From the NCBI RefSeq assembly GCF_000189635.1, contig NW_002476483.1, positions 165,117 through 229,116 on the forward strand: DNA of 64,000 nucleotides, read 5' to 3'. Under the pieces are notes generated by a model that was given only the letters and a program-made list of their open reading frames with translations, was not told the origin of the DNA and did no database searches. The position numbers and the translations under genes were made by a program. The stretch's first letter is position 1; the number at the start of each line of letters is the position of its first letter. Source of the DNA: Tetrahymena thermophila SB210. Its lineage: Eukaryota; Ciliophora; Oligohymenophorea; Hymenostomatida; Tetrahymenidae. Shown here piece by piece: positions 13,001 to 25,689 of the stretch.

Positions 13001-13860
13001 AATATTTAAAAAGGGATAATTATATTGGTGATGAAGGTGCATTAGACTTAGGTTCTGGTTTAGCAAATTGCATTAATCTTTCAAATTTGACAATTAACCT
13101 TGAGTAAAAACAGTTTATTTGTTTTGGATTGTGATATTTTTAATTATAAAAACTAATTAAAAACAATAAAGCTCTTTTTTCTTTTTCTTTTTATTGTGCT
13201 TGCTTTTTTTTTGTTCTTTCTTTCTTTTTTAACTTAGCTCATCCTTTTATTTTCAACTTTATCTTTTATTATTAATTAATTAAACTTATTATTCCATATT
13301 TTTTCTTCATTTTTTCCTTCTAATAAACTTTATTTTTTCTTCAATATTTAAAAAGTGGCAGTCAAATTGGTACTATGGGTGCATCAGGCTTAGGTTCTTG
13401 TTTAGCAAATTGCATTAATCTCTCAAATTTGACTCTTCACCTTTACTAATATCAATTTAATTATTATGGAAGGTGATATTTTGTATTATAAAAACTAATT
13501 TATAGCAATAAAGCTCTTTTTTCTTTTACTTTTTATTGTGCTTGCTTTTTTTTTATTCTTTTTTTGTTAATTTAGATAATAAATTTATTTTCAAAGTTTG
13601 CTTTTATTATTAATTAATGTTATTTATTATTTCATATTTTTTCTTCATTTTTTGCTTCTAATAAACTTAATTTTTTCTTCAATATTTAAAAAGTAAGCCT
13701 GAAATTGGTGATGAAGGCGCATAAGGCTTAGTTTCTGGTTTATCAAATTGCATGAATCTCTCAAATTTGACACTTTATCTAGAGTAAAAATAGTTTATTT
13801 ATTTTGGATTGTGATTTTTTAAAATATAAAAATGAATATAAAACAAAAAAGTCCTTTGAA
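10038..13860 (+). repeat. Tandem array of LRR exon-intron units
   Basis: Eleven head-to-tail units with spacings of 346, 351, 355, 347, 301, 294, 342, 347, 342 and 338 bp. Each holds one 90-nt exon plus a conserved intron that begins GTAAAAACAGTTTATTTG, has a T-rich middle, and ends TTCAATATTTAAAAAG. The two short units (after exons 5 and 6) both lack the same AAACTAATTAAAAACAATAA-like block. A decayed intron start at about 10038 suggests that a twelfth unit once preceded the array. Confidence 0.9.
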
Positions 13861-14102
13861 TTTATTTGATAGCTTTTATTTGATTTATTTTTTTATCTTT
13901 TTTATTCCACTAATAATATTTTTTGATAAATTTAAAGAATAATTTTTAATTTAAAAGTTTATTCTATTTTGATATTTATTTAAAATTTACACAAATTTAT
14001 AATAAAATTTTTAGCTCTATGAGTAAATCATAAGGATTCAAACTAATAAGCAAGTGTCTAAAATCAAAAAGATTAGTTGTCTTTAAAATATAATTCGATT
14101 GA
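10331..14102 (+). CDS. Leucine-rich-repeat protein built of serial 90-nt exons (5' end not found)
   Basis: Exons: 10331-10420, 10677-10766, 11028-11117, 11383-11472, 11730-11819, 12031-12120, 12325-12414, 12667-12756, 13014-13103, 13356-13472 (see below), 13694-13783, 14015-14102. Each LRR exon starts after AAAAAG and ends before GTAAAAA, has one base before and two bases after whole codons, and so can be joined in any order. Each codes one ciliate-type LRR of the pattern xNQIGDEGASGLGSGLANC followed by INLSNLTLxL; no TGA occurs in any. Exon 10 has lost the usual donor, but GTGATATT at 13473 gives the same phase. The terminal exon codes SKRLVVFKIQFD then TGA, the typical end of Tetrahymena LRR proteins, and its phase fits. 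LRRs bind protein partners; the partner is unknown. The start exon is missing, so the gene may be incomplete. Confidence 0.75.
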
Positions 14103-14950
14103 TAAACAACTAGTGAAAAAAGGATGAATAAATATTAAATGTTTGAATAATATTATATATTTTATTATAAAATATTTTGAAAAAGTGTTTTTAACCTAAA
14201 ATAAAAATAGTTTGATAGATAGATAGATAGATTTATAGATATTATTATTGATTTTATATTTATAAATATCGTTAATATTTTTGTAAGTAAATAAATTATT
14301 TATAAAAAATAAAAAAATTAAATTGACTTAAATAAATTAAATCCTCTTAAGCAAACAAACCCTCTGTTTCTGCAAAAACGATCAAATAATTTGAAACTTT
14401 TAGTGTTATATTATATCTTATTAAATTATATAAATACCAAGCTTTTATATATGCCAGTTATATATATTTTAATCTGAAATATTATCCATCAATCAGTGAT
14501 ATTTCTATCATTTTTTTATTTATCATGATTAATTAATTAGATATCATGATTTAAATAAAACCTCAGGGAGAAATCAAATTTTACTTTTTATTTTATAGCA
14601 AAATGCCATATAAGTTTGGTTTTTTGCTGATTAAGAAATGATAATTTTTATAAATTGATTTAAATTACTATTAAAAATAAAAAGATTTTCAAAAATCAAT
14701 AAATTTAAAATAAAGAGAAAAAATAAATTTTCAATATTTTTGATTTATTTTAAGAGTTAATGTTTAAATTTATTTCAAATTTACTACTTCTAACTTTATA
14801 AAACCCATTACAAACTAAAATACAATTAATTTTATTTAATTTGGTGGAACAAATTTGATTTTTTAAAAATTATCTAATTAAATTAATTTAAAAATATAAA
14901 TAATGTATGTAATAAATAAATAGTTCAATCACAAATAAAGAATCATCAAA
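14103..14950. other. Convergent intergenic region
   Basis: Lies between the 3' end of the LRR gene (plus) and the 3' end of membrane gene B (minus). It includes a short GATA microsatellite at 14214-14232. No gene seen. Confidence 0.6.
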
Positions 14951-17505
14951 TCATAATTAAGATAGTTAATTCATATTACTTACAAAAGCATTCAATTTCT
15001 TTTTTTTATTATTTTGACATATTTCTTCAAATTCATCATCTTAAATCTAACTCTCAGAACTTTAATTGATAAATTATTGATTTTAATTGTCTGGTTATTT
15101 GGATTGCTGATATTTTATGTCATTAAATTATTATTATTCAAATTAATTAAGCTTAAATGCTGTTGGATTACTTTTAGATGATATTTAAGGGTTTAAAAAG
15201 AGTCTAAAAGAGTTTTTATCTTTTCCAAGTTTACTTTAGTTATTCTAGAAATTTTAATTTGATAAGTTTATTATAGATTATCTCATTGAAGGAGTTAAAT
15301 TTTAAAAAGATGTTATCCTATTATCTTCATTTTATGATATTGAATTTTTTAATACAACAGACTTTTCGTTTAACTATTTGAACATTTTTTTAAGAACAGG
15401 ATCAAGTTAATTGATTAGTTTTTGATCTAAAGTGGATTAATCACTTTTATAAGCTATATTCTGGTAGGCTTAAAAACTTTCACATGCTTTTTATAATTCT
15501 GATCTATTATCTTGATATAGCAAGTCAATTTCTATTTCTTCTTTTTTATCATTTTATTTCATAGAAATGTCAGTTTAGATGGTAGGTTTAGGTAAGTAAT
15601 CAAACAATTTTAGCTGATCTTGATCAAAAATTAGTCTTTTTAACTTTTCTAATTCATTTAATTTATGAATAATGTTGAATATATCAATGTTATAATAAAG
15701 CTTTTCTCTACTATAATTTATTATATTTTTTTACTCCTTGTGCAGTTTACTAAAATAACAAAAGATAGCCGATTTGAAATACTGCCAAATACTAAGTTAC
15801 ATAGAGCTCATTTAATTATCAAAGTTCTTTTTGAACTAATCCTCTACTTATTTCTTGCTTTTCTCTTATTCCTTCTCAGAAAACCCCTTGTTTTATAAGT
15901 TATTAATTTATTGTTCTTGATTATCAGGTATTCCAACTGATTTTTTAAATTATGTACTCTAATCTTAAATATAGCTCATTAATAGCTAAGAAATTTTTAA
16001 TTAATTGCCTTTTTTATTTTCGTTTTATTCCAAAACAGCATCTTATTCATTTAAATTACAATAAAATTTATCAGATTTTTAATCTTAACAAATAAGGCTA
16101 TTTTTTGGGGGGTTTTAAGGTAGAATTTGTTTTTAACCCTTTTCATTTATTTAGCTTTTTTAAATAATGCTTTATATATTATTTTTAGAAGGTTATTAAG
16201 TCTTTCTCAAATTTTCATCACTACTGCTAAAAATAACTTTGGAACTATTTTTTTTTTCTTAACTTTAGTTTGATTTTTTAAGCTTTTTTTCATTTCCTTG
16301 TTTTTGTTATTAATGTATTATACTTTTATTTGCTTCATTTTCCTCATTTTATTATTTACTTTTTAAACTCCCTTCAAATTTAAATGCTTTGTTAATGAGG
16401 TCAATATCTAACTTTGTCTGCGATATTTTTTTGCAAATTATATATCCAATAGCAAGAAAACTCTAAGTAAATCCTCCAATTTCAGACAAAATAGAACTAA
16501 ATTTTCTATAGGATCTTTTATAGACACCCTCTTTTTGCTTTTCAAATCTGAAATAAATGGAAAGAAAATAATCCTAAAACGATGATGGATAATCCTTTTA
16601 AAGAAAAAATATTTTTAAATTATTATTATTGTTTTTTAAATAAAAATTATGTGCAAAAAGAAAAAATTTGATATGCTATTTACTTAACTTTCATAAAAAC
16701 TATAAGCAGGTAATCTTTAAGTTGTTACATCAGTAAAAAGCAATCCGAAATCGCTATAAACATAATTATTACGGATGTAAACAGTCACATCTTTTGGAAG
16801 TTAAGTACTAGTAGACCAAAACATATCTCTGGAGTAAATTTTGAATGGATTATCACTAATAGTTGGATCTACGTAGGAGTCAGATAGCTAAAGACCAAAG
16901 TTAGACCTTTAAAGAAATTTGTCCAAAATTTCTTAAGATTAACAATTTTTAGTGCACTTCTTAACCATAATCTGAATTTCTGAATAAACTAAAGAAGTAA
17001 AGTCCCCTTAAATTGGTAACTCAAAATCAGGAGGAAGACAATACATATTAGTATAGTTAAGATTAAGGTAGTATTTTTAATTTTCAAGATTTTAGAAATT
17101 TTCTATTGTGCAGGGTTAAACATTTATGCTTGTTTGATTCCAAGTATAAATATACTATTAATTAGCGTCATCGAAAGCTAAATGTTTTTAATTCCAAAAA
17201 GCAGTGACTGTATAAATGCTTTCATCAATAAAGTGATTAAAATCAATAGGATCTTCCATTGCAAATGCCATGGGAAAACTTTTACTTGACGCCTGAAATA
17301 TAGCAGGATCATCAACTTATCTTTCGTTGTAGATAACTTCTGGATTATTTCTTTGAATTACATCTTCAATTAATCCAAATAGCCTGTAAAAGATAAGTAA
17401 ATATATTATGAGAGTAAAGTATGATCCTAATCTTGTGTTATATGTTTGTTTTTTGTTAAATCTTAGGAAAATTTAACTACCAAAGATATCTAATTAGTCT
17501 AGCAT
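14951..17505 (-). CDS. Two-pass membrane protein, family copy B
   Basis: Exons 17505-16684 and 16594-14951 join in phase 0 across an 89-nt intron to give 821 aa, the longest copy; frame checked through the exon join and most of exon 2. N-terminal motif LDIFGSQIFLRFN, first membrane helix at about 27-47, cysteine-bearing segment, second helix near 309-327 (LSEIGGF), then a charged Gln/Lys-rich tail that ends SNMNQLSQL. The tail includes the segment KLINQLDPVLKKMF, which in copy A is followed by different sequence. It is transcribed away from the vWA gene at 18474, with 968 bp between the two starts. A member of a ciliate-expanded family of unknown role; membrane location follows from the two helices only. 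Confidence 0.85.
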
Positions 17506-18473
17506 TTTATAATTATTTCTTAAAAGCTTTCTAACTTATTTAATGCGTTAATTTTATTAATTTTTTATTACAATTTAATTAAAGAATTGTTTATATTCTA
17601 CTTTTCAAAATAGCCTAAAAAATAAAAATTAATAATTTGCTTAGTTAATATTTGAATAGTTAATTATATTCATTTTGTTATTTTCAACATCATCAAAAGG
17701 AAGGATTTTTTTACCAATCTCTTTATTTCGTAGTAGATTTATCTTATTACAATTTTTAGTTTTATTTATTTGAAAAGAAATCCATTTAATTTATTCTTTA
17801 TTTGATCAAATAAGTAAATAAAAAATAACTTTAGTTATTTATTTATAATCCTTTTTAAATTAATTTTTATTCTAAATTTAATTTAAATAAAAATAATCTA
17901 ATTTTTTTAAGTATTAATTTTGTTTATTTAGCCAAGCTGAAATGTTATGTTAAATCCTCAAAATAATATTTTGGATTTTTACTTAAGAAAATCTTTAATA
18001 AAATTTAAAACAAGGTTTAAAAAAATACATTAAAGCGATTACTTCAAAAAATAAATATTAAAAAATTAAACACTATAGAGTCAAAATAATTTTAACATAT
18101 CAAAACTAATTTTACTAATTGATTAATAACTGTCTAATTATTGATGACATGATGAATGGAATTTTTAAATATGAAATAATTAGATTTCATTACAGATAAA
18201 AGATAGAAAAAATTTTATAATTAGTGGATTTAAAAGATACAATTTAACTATTATTTTCTTAATGATAAATTTTTGAAATTTTTTGATAATTTTTTTGATC
18301 TATTATTATGATGATTTTTATTATCAAATAAACACGTATCAGAATTTATTATATCAATTACTATTAATTCCTATTTTAGAAATATTTAACTATTTTTGAA
18401 ATACACTTATGCTTTCAATAATATTTTGATAAATAATTAATTAATAAGAAAACTAAAGCATTATTATTAATAG
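17506..18473. other. Divergent intergenic region of module 2
   Basis: Shared upstream region of membrane gene B and the vWA gene at 18474. Its two halves are repeated beside the other pairs: the half near the membrane gene at about 4020-4300, 29410-29750 and 34392-34560, the other half before each vWA gene. Probably carries both promoters, but no specific motif could be identified. Confidence 0.6.
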
Positions 18474-21158
18474 ATGAATCATAAATTAAAACTAAGACCT
18501 TTTGACTTTTAACTTGCTACTCATGACTCTTAGAAATCATCTAAACTACCAGCGACACTTAAAAGCGTTTAATATAAATGCTAAATTATCAATAACATTA
18601 TGAAAACAGCTTTAACTTAAACATTTGTTAGCGGTTCAGACAATGAATACTCTGAAACCATTTATTATTTTCCAATTTAAGAAGGCATTTGTTTAGAATC
18701 ATTTGAAGCTAAATTTAACGAAAAAACCATAAAAGGAATCATCAAGGAAAAATCTTAGGCTAAAAGCGAATATCAAGAAAATAAATAACAAGGTAACTTT
18801 GTTTCATATGCTGAGACTTCTACTGAGAAAGATCAAGACTATTGCAAAATACTTTTAGGAAACTTGCCTCCTAGCCAAAAATTAGAAATTAATCTTGTTT
18901 TTTCTTAATAAATTTCTAGTTTACTGAATAAGTATTTTATCGCTTAAATACCACTTCAATACTGTGAGGATGAAGTCTCTGCTAAACTTGGAATAAATGT
19001 TCTAACTTTAGATTTATTCTGCACTGGAAAAATTACTTACGCTGAATCAAGAGGTTATCCAGCTTAAAAAAAGGTGATTGATGATAACACAGTCAAATTT
19101 AATTTGAGTCAAGCTCTTTTATAAAAAGATTTAGGTTTCTAGCTTGTATTTGCTTTCGAAGGCATGTTTGAACCTCAAGTTATTTTTGGATCAAGCATGA
19201 TTTACAACGAAGACTCAGTAAAAAGAGCTGTTCTTCCTGTGAGCAACTCTGTGATGGTTTCTTTTATTCCTAATTTTAATGAAGAAGTAACTAAGGAGTT
19301 AAATGACGCAATTAGAGCAGCTATACATAAAGGAGATGATGTCTTTAGTGACGAATTCTAGTAAAAAATGAACTCAGAGGTAATTGATCACCTGAATTCT
19401 TCAAGAAGTGAGTTTATTTTCTTATTAGATAGGAGTGGATCTATGATTGGATAGCCTATACAAAAGGCTTGTGAGGCTCTTATTTTATTCTTAAAGAGTC
19501 TTCCTATAGATAGTTACTTCAATGTAGTCAGCTTTGGCTCTTCTTATGAAAAGTTATTTTAATCTTCAATCAAATATGATACCAATAGCCTAGAAAAAGC
19601 AATCAAAATAATAAAAGAGTATACTGCTGATTTAGGAGGAACCGAAATATATAAACCTCTATAAAGTGTTTTTAAGGAAACTAAGATTGATGGATACAAT
19701 AAATAAATATTTTTGTTGACAGATGGTGAAGTCGAATCCCCCAAAAAAGTTGTATAGTTGATCAGAAAAAATAATAAATTTAACAGAATCAACTCTATTG
19801 GTTTTGGTTCAGGTGCAGATAAGTATTTAATTGAGGAGAGTGCAATAGCTGGCAAAGGCATTTCTAAGATAGTAGATCTTCAATGTGATTTGTCCAAAAT
19901 AATCATTGAAATGCTCTCTGTTTGCATAACTCCTACCCTCGATTAGTTCCAAATAAATTATGATAAAAATATTTTTGAATCTACTTATCCTTCTATGACT
20001 AACTTTCCTTGTGTCTTTAAAGATGAAGTACTAAATATTCATTTCTTTTTCAAGCCTACTTTAGACTGTTCGAGCTTGACTGAAGCACAAAAGTAAATTT
20101 CAATAGAATATTTCGACTCTCGTAAAAAATAAAAAATTTAGAAGTAAATAAAGTTAGAAATGTAAGATATCTTTACTTGCAACCCAGAGCTATAATAATC
20201 TGTATTTAAAATTGGAAAACAAATATTTTTAAATGAAAATATAATGTAAGAAGACTGGAACACATCATTAGTTTAGTAATCAATTGACAATTAGCTTCTC
20301 ACAGAAAAAACAGCTTTGATTTGTGTAATTGAAACTTTGAATGATGAATAAAAGATTTAGTATGAAAATATATCCCATAGTAAATAGTATAAAAACTATT
20401 AATAAGATGGGGAATTGGAAAATATATCTAATTAGATTAATAGTTTGATAAAAACTAGTTTGATAATTAGTTAATAGTTAAATAATTAAAATGCGACATT
20501 ATAAACAATTAAAAAGGGATCATCAAGTTCTTTAAAATCCAGAACATTATCATCAATATTTACTAAAATTAAGAATTTTTTCACATCTTCAAAAAAATCT
20601 AGTGAATGCCCTGCTTCTACTAATTAATTTTGTAATGATAAAAAGGATTTTATTGAAGATTAGCAACAATTTTTGAACCTAGAGAGTAATTTTTAATTTG
20701 AAGGTCTAAAAGAGAGTCTATAAAAAGACTATAATCATATTAATGAATATGAATTAGAGTAAGATAAATGCGATGAAAATGATTTTGATGAGGGTTTTAA
20801 AAATAAATTACCTCAAAGAGAAAATTAGTAAGAAGGTAGCCTTCCTTCTATTCCTAAGATAGAAAATTTGCTTAATTTGGTAAATTCTGAAGGTGTATGG
20901 AAGTTTGATGAAAGTTTAATTAAATAATATTGTCAAAAAAATATGGAAACAATAAAGAAATATTCCTCTAAATTTTAATCTCAAGATGCATTTATGACTT
21001 TGCTTATCGTAATTCTACTTGAAACCTATTATACTTAGCAAAAATCTAAGTGGATGCTCATATTTAAAAAATCAAATAACTTTTTAAAATCATAGATAAA
21101 TTAATCTGAAGATTTAATTTAAATTAAAGAGAGTATCAGATAATTAATATCTAAATGA
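18474..21158 (+). CDS. VIT and von Willebrand A domain protein, copy 1
   Basis: A single exon of 894 aa with no TGA before 21156. The start MNHKLKLRPFDF is supported because the sister genes begin identically after the same AATAG context. A VIT domain (the β-rich domain of inter-alpha-trypsin-inhibitor heavy chains) spans about residues 45-200. The vWA domain spans about 312-490, with the metal-binding D-x-S-x-S as DRSGS at 319-323, the loop GGTEI, and LTDGE with Asp 417. A variable Ser/Lys-rich linker follows, then a conserved C-terminal block with NLVNSEGVWKFD, similar to the LQ..DGSW motif of VWA5A-like proteins. No signal peptide or membrane helix is evident, so a cytosolic ligand-binding role is inferred. 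It pairs with membrane gene B and is followed 717 bp later by copy 2. Confidence 0.9.
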
Positions 21159-21875
21159 TTTGAAATAATTTTTTTTGAAAAAGACAAATTATTTTTTCTT
21201 AATTCATTTTAACTAAAATATTTTTATTTACCTTGAAAAGAATTTATTTTCTTTCTTAATTAATTCATGTTTATGACCAATTTTTTGTTCAAACTTTAAA
21301 AAAAAAATATAATTTTTCTAATTTTTAATAAGCTTTTGCTGAAGAATTATGTTAAATCCTCAAAATAATATAAAGAAAATCGTTAGCAAAACTTAAAACA
21401 AAGTTTAAAAAAATATATTAAAAGGAAGGACTTCAAAAAATAAATACAAAAAAATGAAATCATAATGGAGTGAAAATATTTTTTAAATAGCATATCAATA
21501 CTAGTTTTACTACTAATTTATTAATGATGATCTATTTATTTATCATAAGGTGGATGGAAATTTTAAATATGAACTAGTTAGATTTTATTTCAGATAAACG
21601 ATAGAATTTAACAATTACGTGGATTTAAAATATACAATTTAACTATTATTTTGTTATAGATTCATTTTTCAAAATTGTTGGTGATGCAATTTGATCTACT
21701 ATTATTTTTTTTATTATCATGTAGACACTGATATCAGATTTTATTATATTAATTTTTATTAATCCTTGCTTTAGAAGTTTACAATTATTTTTGTATGGTA
21801 TTTATGTTTGCAGTAAAAAACCCATCAATAAATAATTAATTAATTAAAAAAATAGTAAAGCATAATTATTAATAG
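21159..21875. other. Intergenic between tandem vWA genes
   Basis: From about 21340 the sequence repeats the vWA upstream flank, beginning with the block TTATGTTAAATCCTCAAAAT. This shows that copy 2 was duplicated together with its promoter region. Confidence 0.7.
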
Positions 21876-24566
21876 ATGAATAATAAATTAAAGATAAGAT
21901 CTTTTGACTTTTAACTTGCTACTGATGACTCTTAACAATCATCCAAAGTACCAGCGACACTTAAAAGTGTTTAATATAAATGCTAAATTATCAACAACAT
22001 TATGAAAACAGCTTTAACTTAAACATTTATTAGCAATTCAGACAAGGAATACTCAGAAACAAATTATTACTTTCCAATTTAGGAAGGCATTTGTTTAGAA
22101 TCATTTGAAGCTAAATTCAACGAAAAAACCATAAAAGGAATCATCAAGGAAAAATCTTAGGCAAAAAACGAATATCAAGAAAACAAATAACAAGGTAACT
22201 TTGTTTCATATGCTGAGACTTCTACAGAGAAAGATCAAGACTATTGCAAAATACTTTTAGGAAACTTGCCTCCTAATCAGAAAGTAGAAATTAATCTAGT
22301 TTTTTCCTAATAAATTTCTTGTATATTAAATAAGTATTTTATTGCTTAAATACCACTTCAATACTGTGAGGATGAAGTCTCTGCTAAACTTGGAATAAAT
22401 GTTCTAACTTTAGATTTATTCTGCACTGGAAAAATTACTTACGCTGAATCAAGAGGTTATCCAGCTTAAAAAAAGGTGATTGATGATAACACAGTCAAAT
22501 TTGATTTGAGTCAAGCTCTTTTATAAAAAGATTTAGGTTTCTAGCTTGTATTTGCTTTCGAAGGCATGTTTGAACCTCAAGTTATTTTTGGATCAAGCAT
22601 GATTTACCATGAAGACTCAGTAAAAAGAGCTGTTCTTCCTGTGAGCAACTCTGTGATGGTTTCTTTTATTCCTAATTTTAATGAAGAAGTAACTAAGGAG
22701 TTAGATGACGCAATTAGAGCAGCTATACATAAAGGAGATGATGTCTTTAGTGACGAATTCTAGTAAAAAATGAACTCAGAGGTAATTGATCACCTGAATT
22801 CTTCAAGAAGTGAGTTTATTTTCTTATTAGATAGGAGTGGATCTATGAGTGGATAGCCTATACAAAAAGCTTGTGAGGCTCTTATCTTATTCTTAAAGAG
22901 TCTTCCTATAGATAGTTACTTCAATGTAGTCAGCTTTGGCTCTTCTCATGAAAAGTTATTTTAAACTTCAATCAAATATGATACCAATAGCCTAGAAAAA
23001 GCAATCAAAATAATAAAAAATTACACTGCTGATTTAGGAGGAACCGAAATATATAAACCTCTATAAAGCGTTTTTAAGGAAACTAAAATTGATGGGTACA
23101 ACAAATAAATATTTTTGTTGACAGATGGTGAAGTGGAATCCCCCAAAGAAGTTGTAAAGTTGATAAAAAAAAATAATAAATATAACAGAATTAACTCTAT
23201 TGGTTTTGGATCAGGTGCAGATAAGTATTTAATTGAGGAGAGTGCAATTGCTGGCAAAGGCATTTCTAAGATTGTAGATCTTCAATGTGATTTATCTGAA
23301 ATTATCATCGAAATGCTCTCTCTTTGCATAACTCCTACCCTCGATTAGTTCCAAATAAATTATGATAACAATATTTTTGAATCTACTTATCCTTCTATGA
23401 CTAACTTTCCTTGTGTCTTTAAAGATGAAGTACTAAATATTCATTTTTTTTTCAAACCTACATTAGACTGTTCAAGCTTGACTGAATCACAAAAGTAAAT
23501 TTCAATAGAATATTTCGACTCTCGTAAAAAATAAAAAATTTAGAAGTAAATAAAGTTAGAAATGTAAGATAGCTTTACTTGCAACCCAGAGCTATAATAA
23601 TCTGTATTTAAAATTGGAAAACAACTATTTTTAAATGAAAATATAATATAAGAAGATTGTAGCTCATCGTTAATTTAGTAATCAATTGACTATTAGCTTC
23701 TCACAGAAAAAACTGCTTTGATTTGTGTAATTGAAACTTTGAATGATGAGTAAAAAACTATGTATGAAAATATATCCCATAGTAAATAGTATACAAACTA
23801 TTAATAAGATTCTGATTTGGAAAACATATCTAAATAGGTTCATTGTTTGAAAACCGCTAATTTGTCAATTACTTAACTTTTAATGGATTAATCTGCAACA
23901 TTATAAACGATTAAAAAGGGATCATCAAATTCTTTAAAATCCAACACATCTTCATCAATATTTACTAAAATTAAGAATTTTTTCACATCTTCAAAAAAAT
24001 CTAGTAAATGCCCTGCTTCTACTAATTAATTTTGTAATGATTAAATGGATTTTATTGAATATTAACAAAATTGTTTCAACCAAGAGAGTGATTGTTAATT
24101 TGAAGAGCTTAAGGAGAGTCCAAAAAAATAATTTTATAGATTTAGAGCACATTAATAATAGTTAGAAAAATAGGATGAAAATGATTATGATGAAGATTTT
24201 AAAAATAAAAAAAGTGAAAGAGAATACTAGCTAAAAGAAAAAGAAAGCTATCCTTCTATTCCTAAGATAGAAAATTTGCTTAATTTGGTAAATTCTGAAG
24301 GTGTATGGAAGTATGATGAAGGTTTAATTAAATAATATTGCAAAAAAAATATGGACACAATAAAGAAATATTCCTCTAAATTTAAATCTCAAGATGGATT
24401 TATGACTTTGCTTATTGTAATTCTACTTGAAACCTATTATGCTTAGCAAAAATCTAAGTGGATGCTCATTTCTAAAAAATCAATTAACTTCCTAAAATCT
24501 TAAATAAATTAATCTGAAGATTTAATTTAAATCAAAGAGAGTATCAGATAATTAATATCTTAGTGA
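21876..24566 (+). CDS. VIT and von Willebrand A domain protein, copy 2
   Basis: A single exon of 896 aa, in tandem with copy 1 and very similar to it. N-terminus MNNKLKIRSFDF, VIT domain in the first ~200 residues, vWA domain with DRSGS and LTDGE motifs at about residues 319 and 417, variable linker at about 630-790, and a C-terminal block with NLVNSEGVWKYDE. Substitutions relative to copy 1 are scattered in the conserved domains and dense, with length changes, in the linker. The 3' flank after 24700 matches that of copy 3 (about 37850-37930), so copies 2 and 3 share a more recent segmental origin there. Confidence 0.9.
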
Positions 24567-25689
24567 TTTGATTAATATCTTATGCTTTAAAAAGACAAAT
24601 TATTATTTTTAATTATTAATTAATTTTAACTTAAATCTTTTTATTTATTTACTTACTTACTTAATTCATATTTTTATGGTCAATCATGATTATTTGTCTT
24701 AACTTTTAATTTATATATCCCGTAAAAGATCCGAAAGATATTTTTATTTAACGACTTGTTTGGTAATATAACCAATAAATATATATCTTTGAAAGAAAAC
24801 ACTTCAAAAATCAAAATTACTTTTTATAAAATGGTCTTTATGGTATATTTTTTTTAATAAATACTTAATTAATCAGAATATTCAGTTTTTCAATTCAGAT
24901 ACTTGTAAAGAATTTATCAGTTATATAAATTAGTAAAATAAATATACTAAAAATGTAAATATTACAAACAAGTAAAAAAAATTTTGAAAATAAATTCAAC
25001 TATGAAGTTAAAAATAGAATAAAAATGATATTTTGAGATTATTAAGAAAAGTAAACTTTTTTTTTTAAGTAGTAGTTTCTATTCCTTCAGTAGTATACTA
25101 TTCACTTTCTTACTTAGATGAATAGTTACTATGGATAAAGCTTTAGTATTTAATAGTTCAGAGTTACTATCCTGTTAATCAAAAATTTTCTTTTTTTTTA
25201 ATAGGTTTGTTTGTTAGAAAATAAATTTTAATTTATCTTCTCTTTAATTAATCTGTGTTTCAATCTTTATTTAAAATAATTAGTAACTTAACTAAAACTA
25301 ACTTGATGTACTCAAAATTATATTTAAAATTTATGATGTTTATTTAAGTGAGAGCAATAAATAGATTAATTTATATTTTAGCTTGCTTTTCATCTAACAA
25401 TTTTTTTATATTAGATTTTACCAATTAATTTCCATTTTAAAAAAGTTTAAAATTATGTGCTTATTTTATTTTTTGTATTTTTAAGGAAATATTTTATATA
25501 AAAATGTCTTTATTACTAATAGTTATTGTTCAATTTAAAAATCAGAATAAGTGAGCTACAACAAAGGTAGAATAGATAGTTCAACAGAGCTGAAAGCAGT
25601 TAAGTATAATACTACTCACTATGATTATCATAAGATATGGATTTTAAATAAATTTTTAAAATTAAAAATACAAAAGAGATAACATATAA
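24567..25689. other. AT-rich intergenic region
   Basis: The first 220 bp match the 3' flank of the vWA gene at 35006 (shared phrase GAAAGATATTTTTATTTA). The rest shows no recognisable gene or repeat. Confidence 0.5.

Noticed and set aside
10331-13783. CRISPR array or satellite DNA as an explanation for the ~345-bp periodic repeats
   Set aside because: Units carry open LRR exons with conserved splice sites and phase, and the organism is a eukaryote; there are no short repeats with unique spacers.
15665-15898. Hydrophobic plus-strand frames at 15665, 27605, 28161, 28563 and their counterparts
   Set aside because: All lie antisense to exons of the membrane protein genes and are reverse readings of Lys/Glu-rich sequence.
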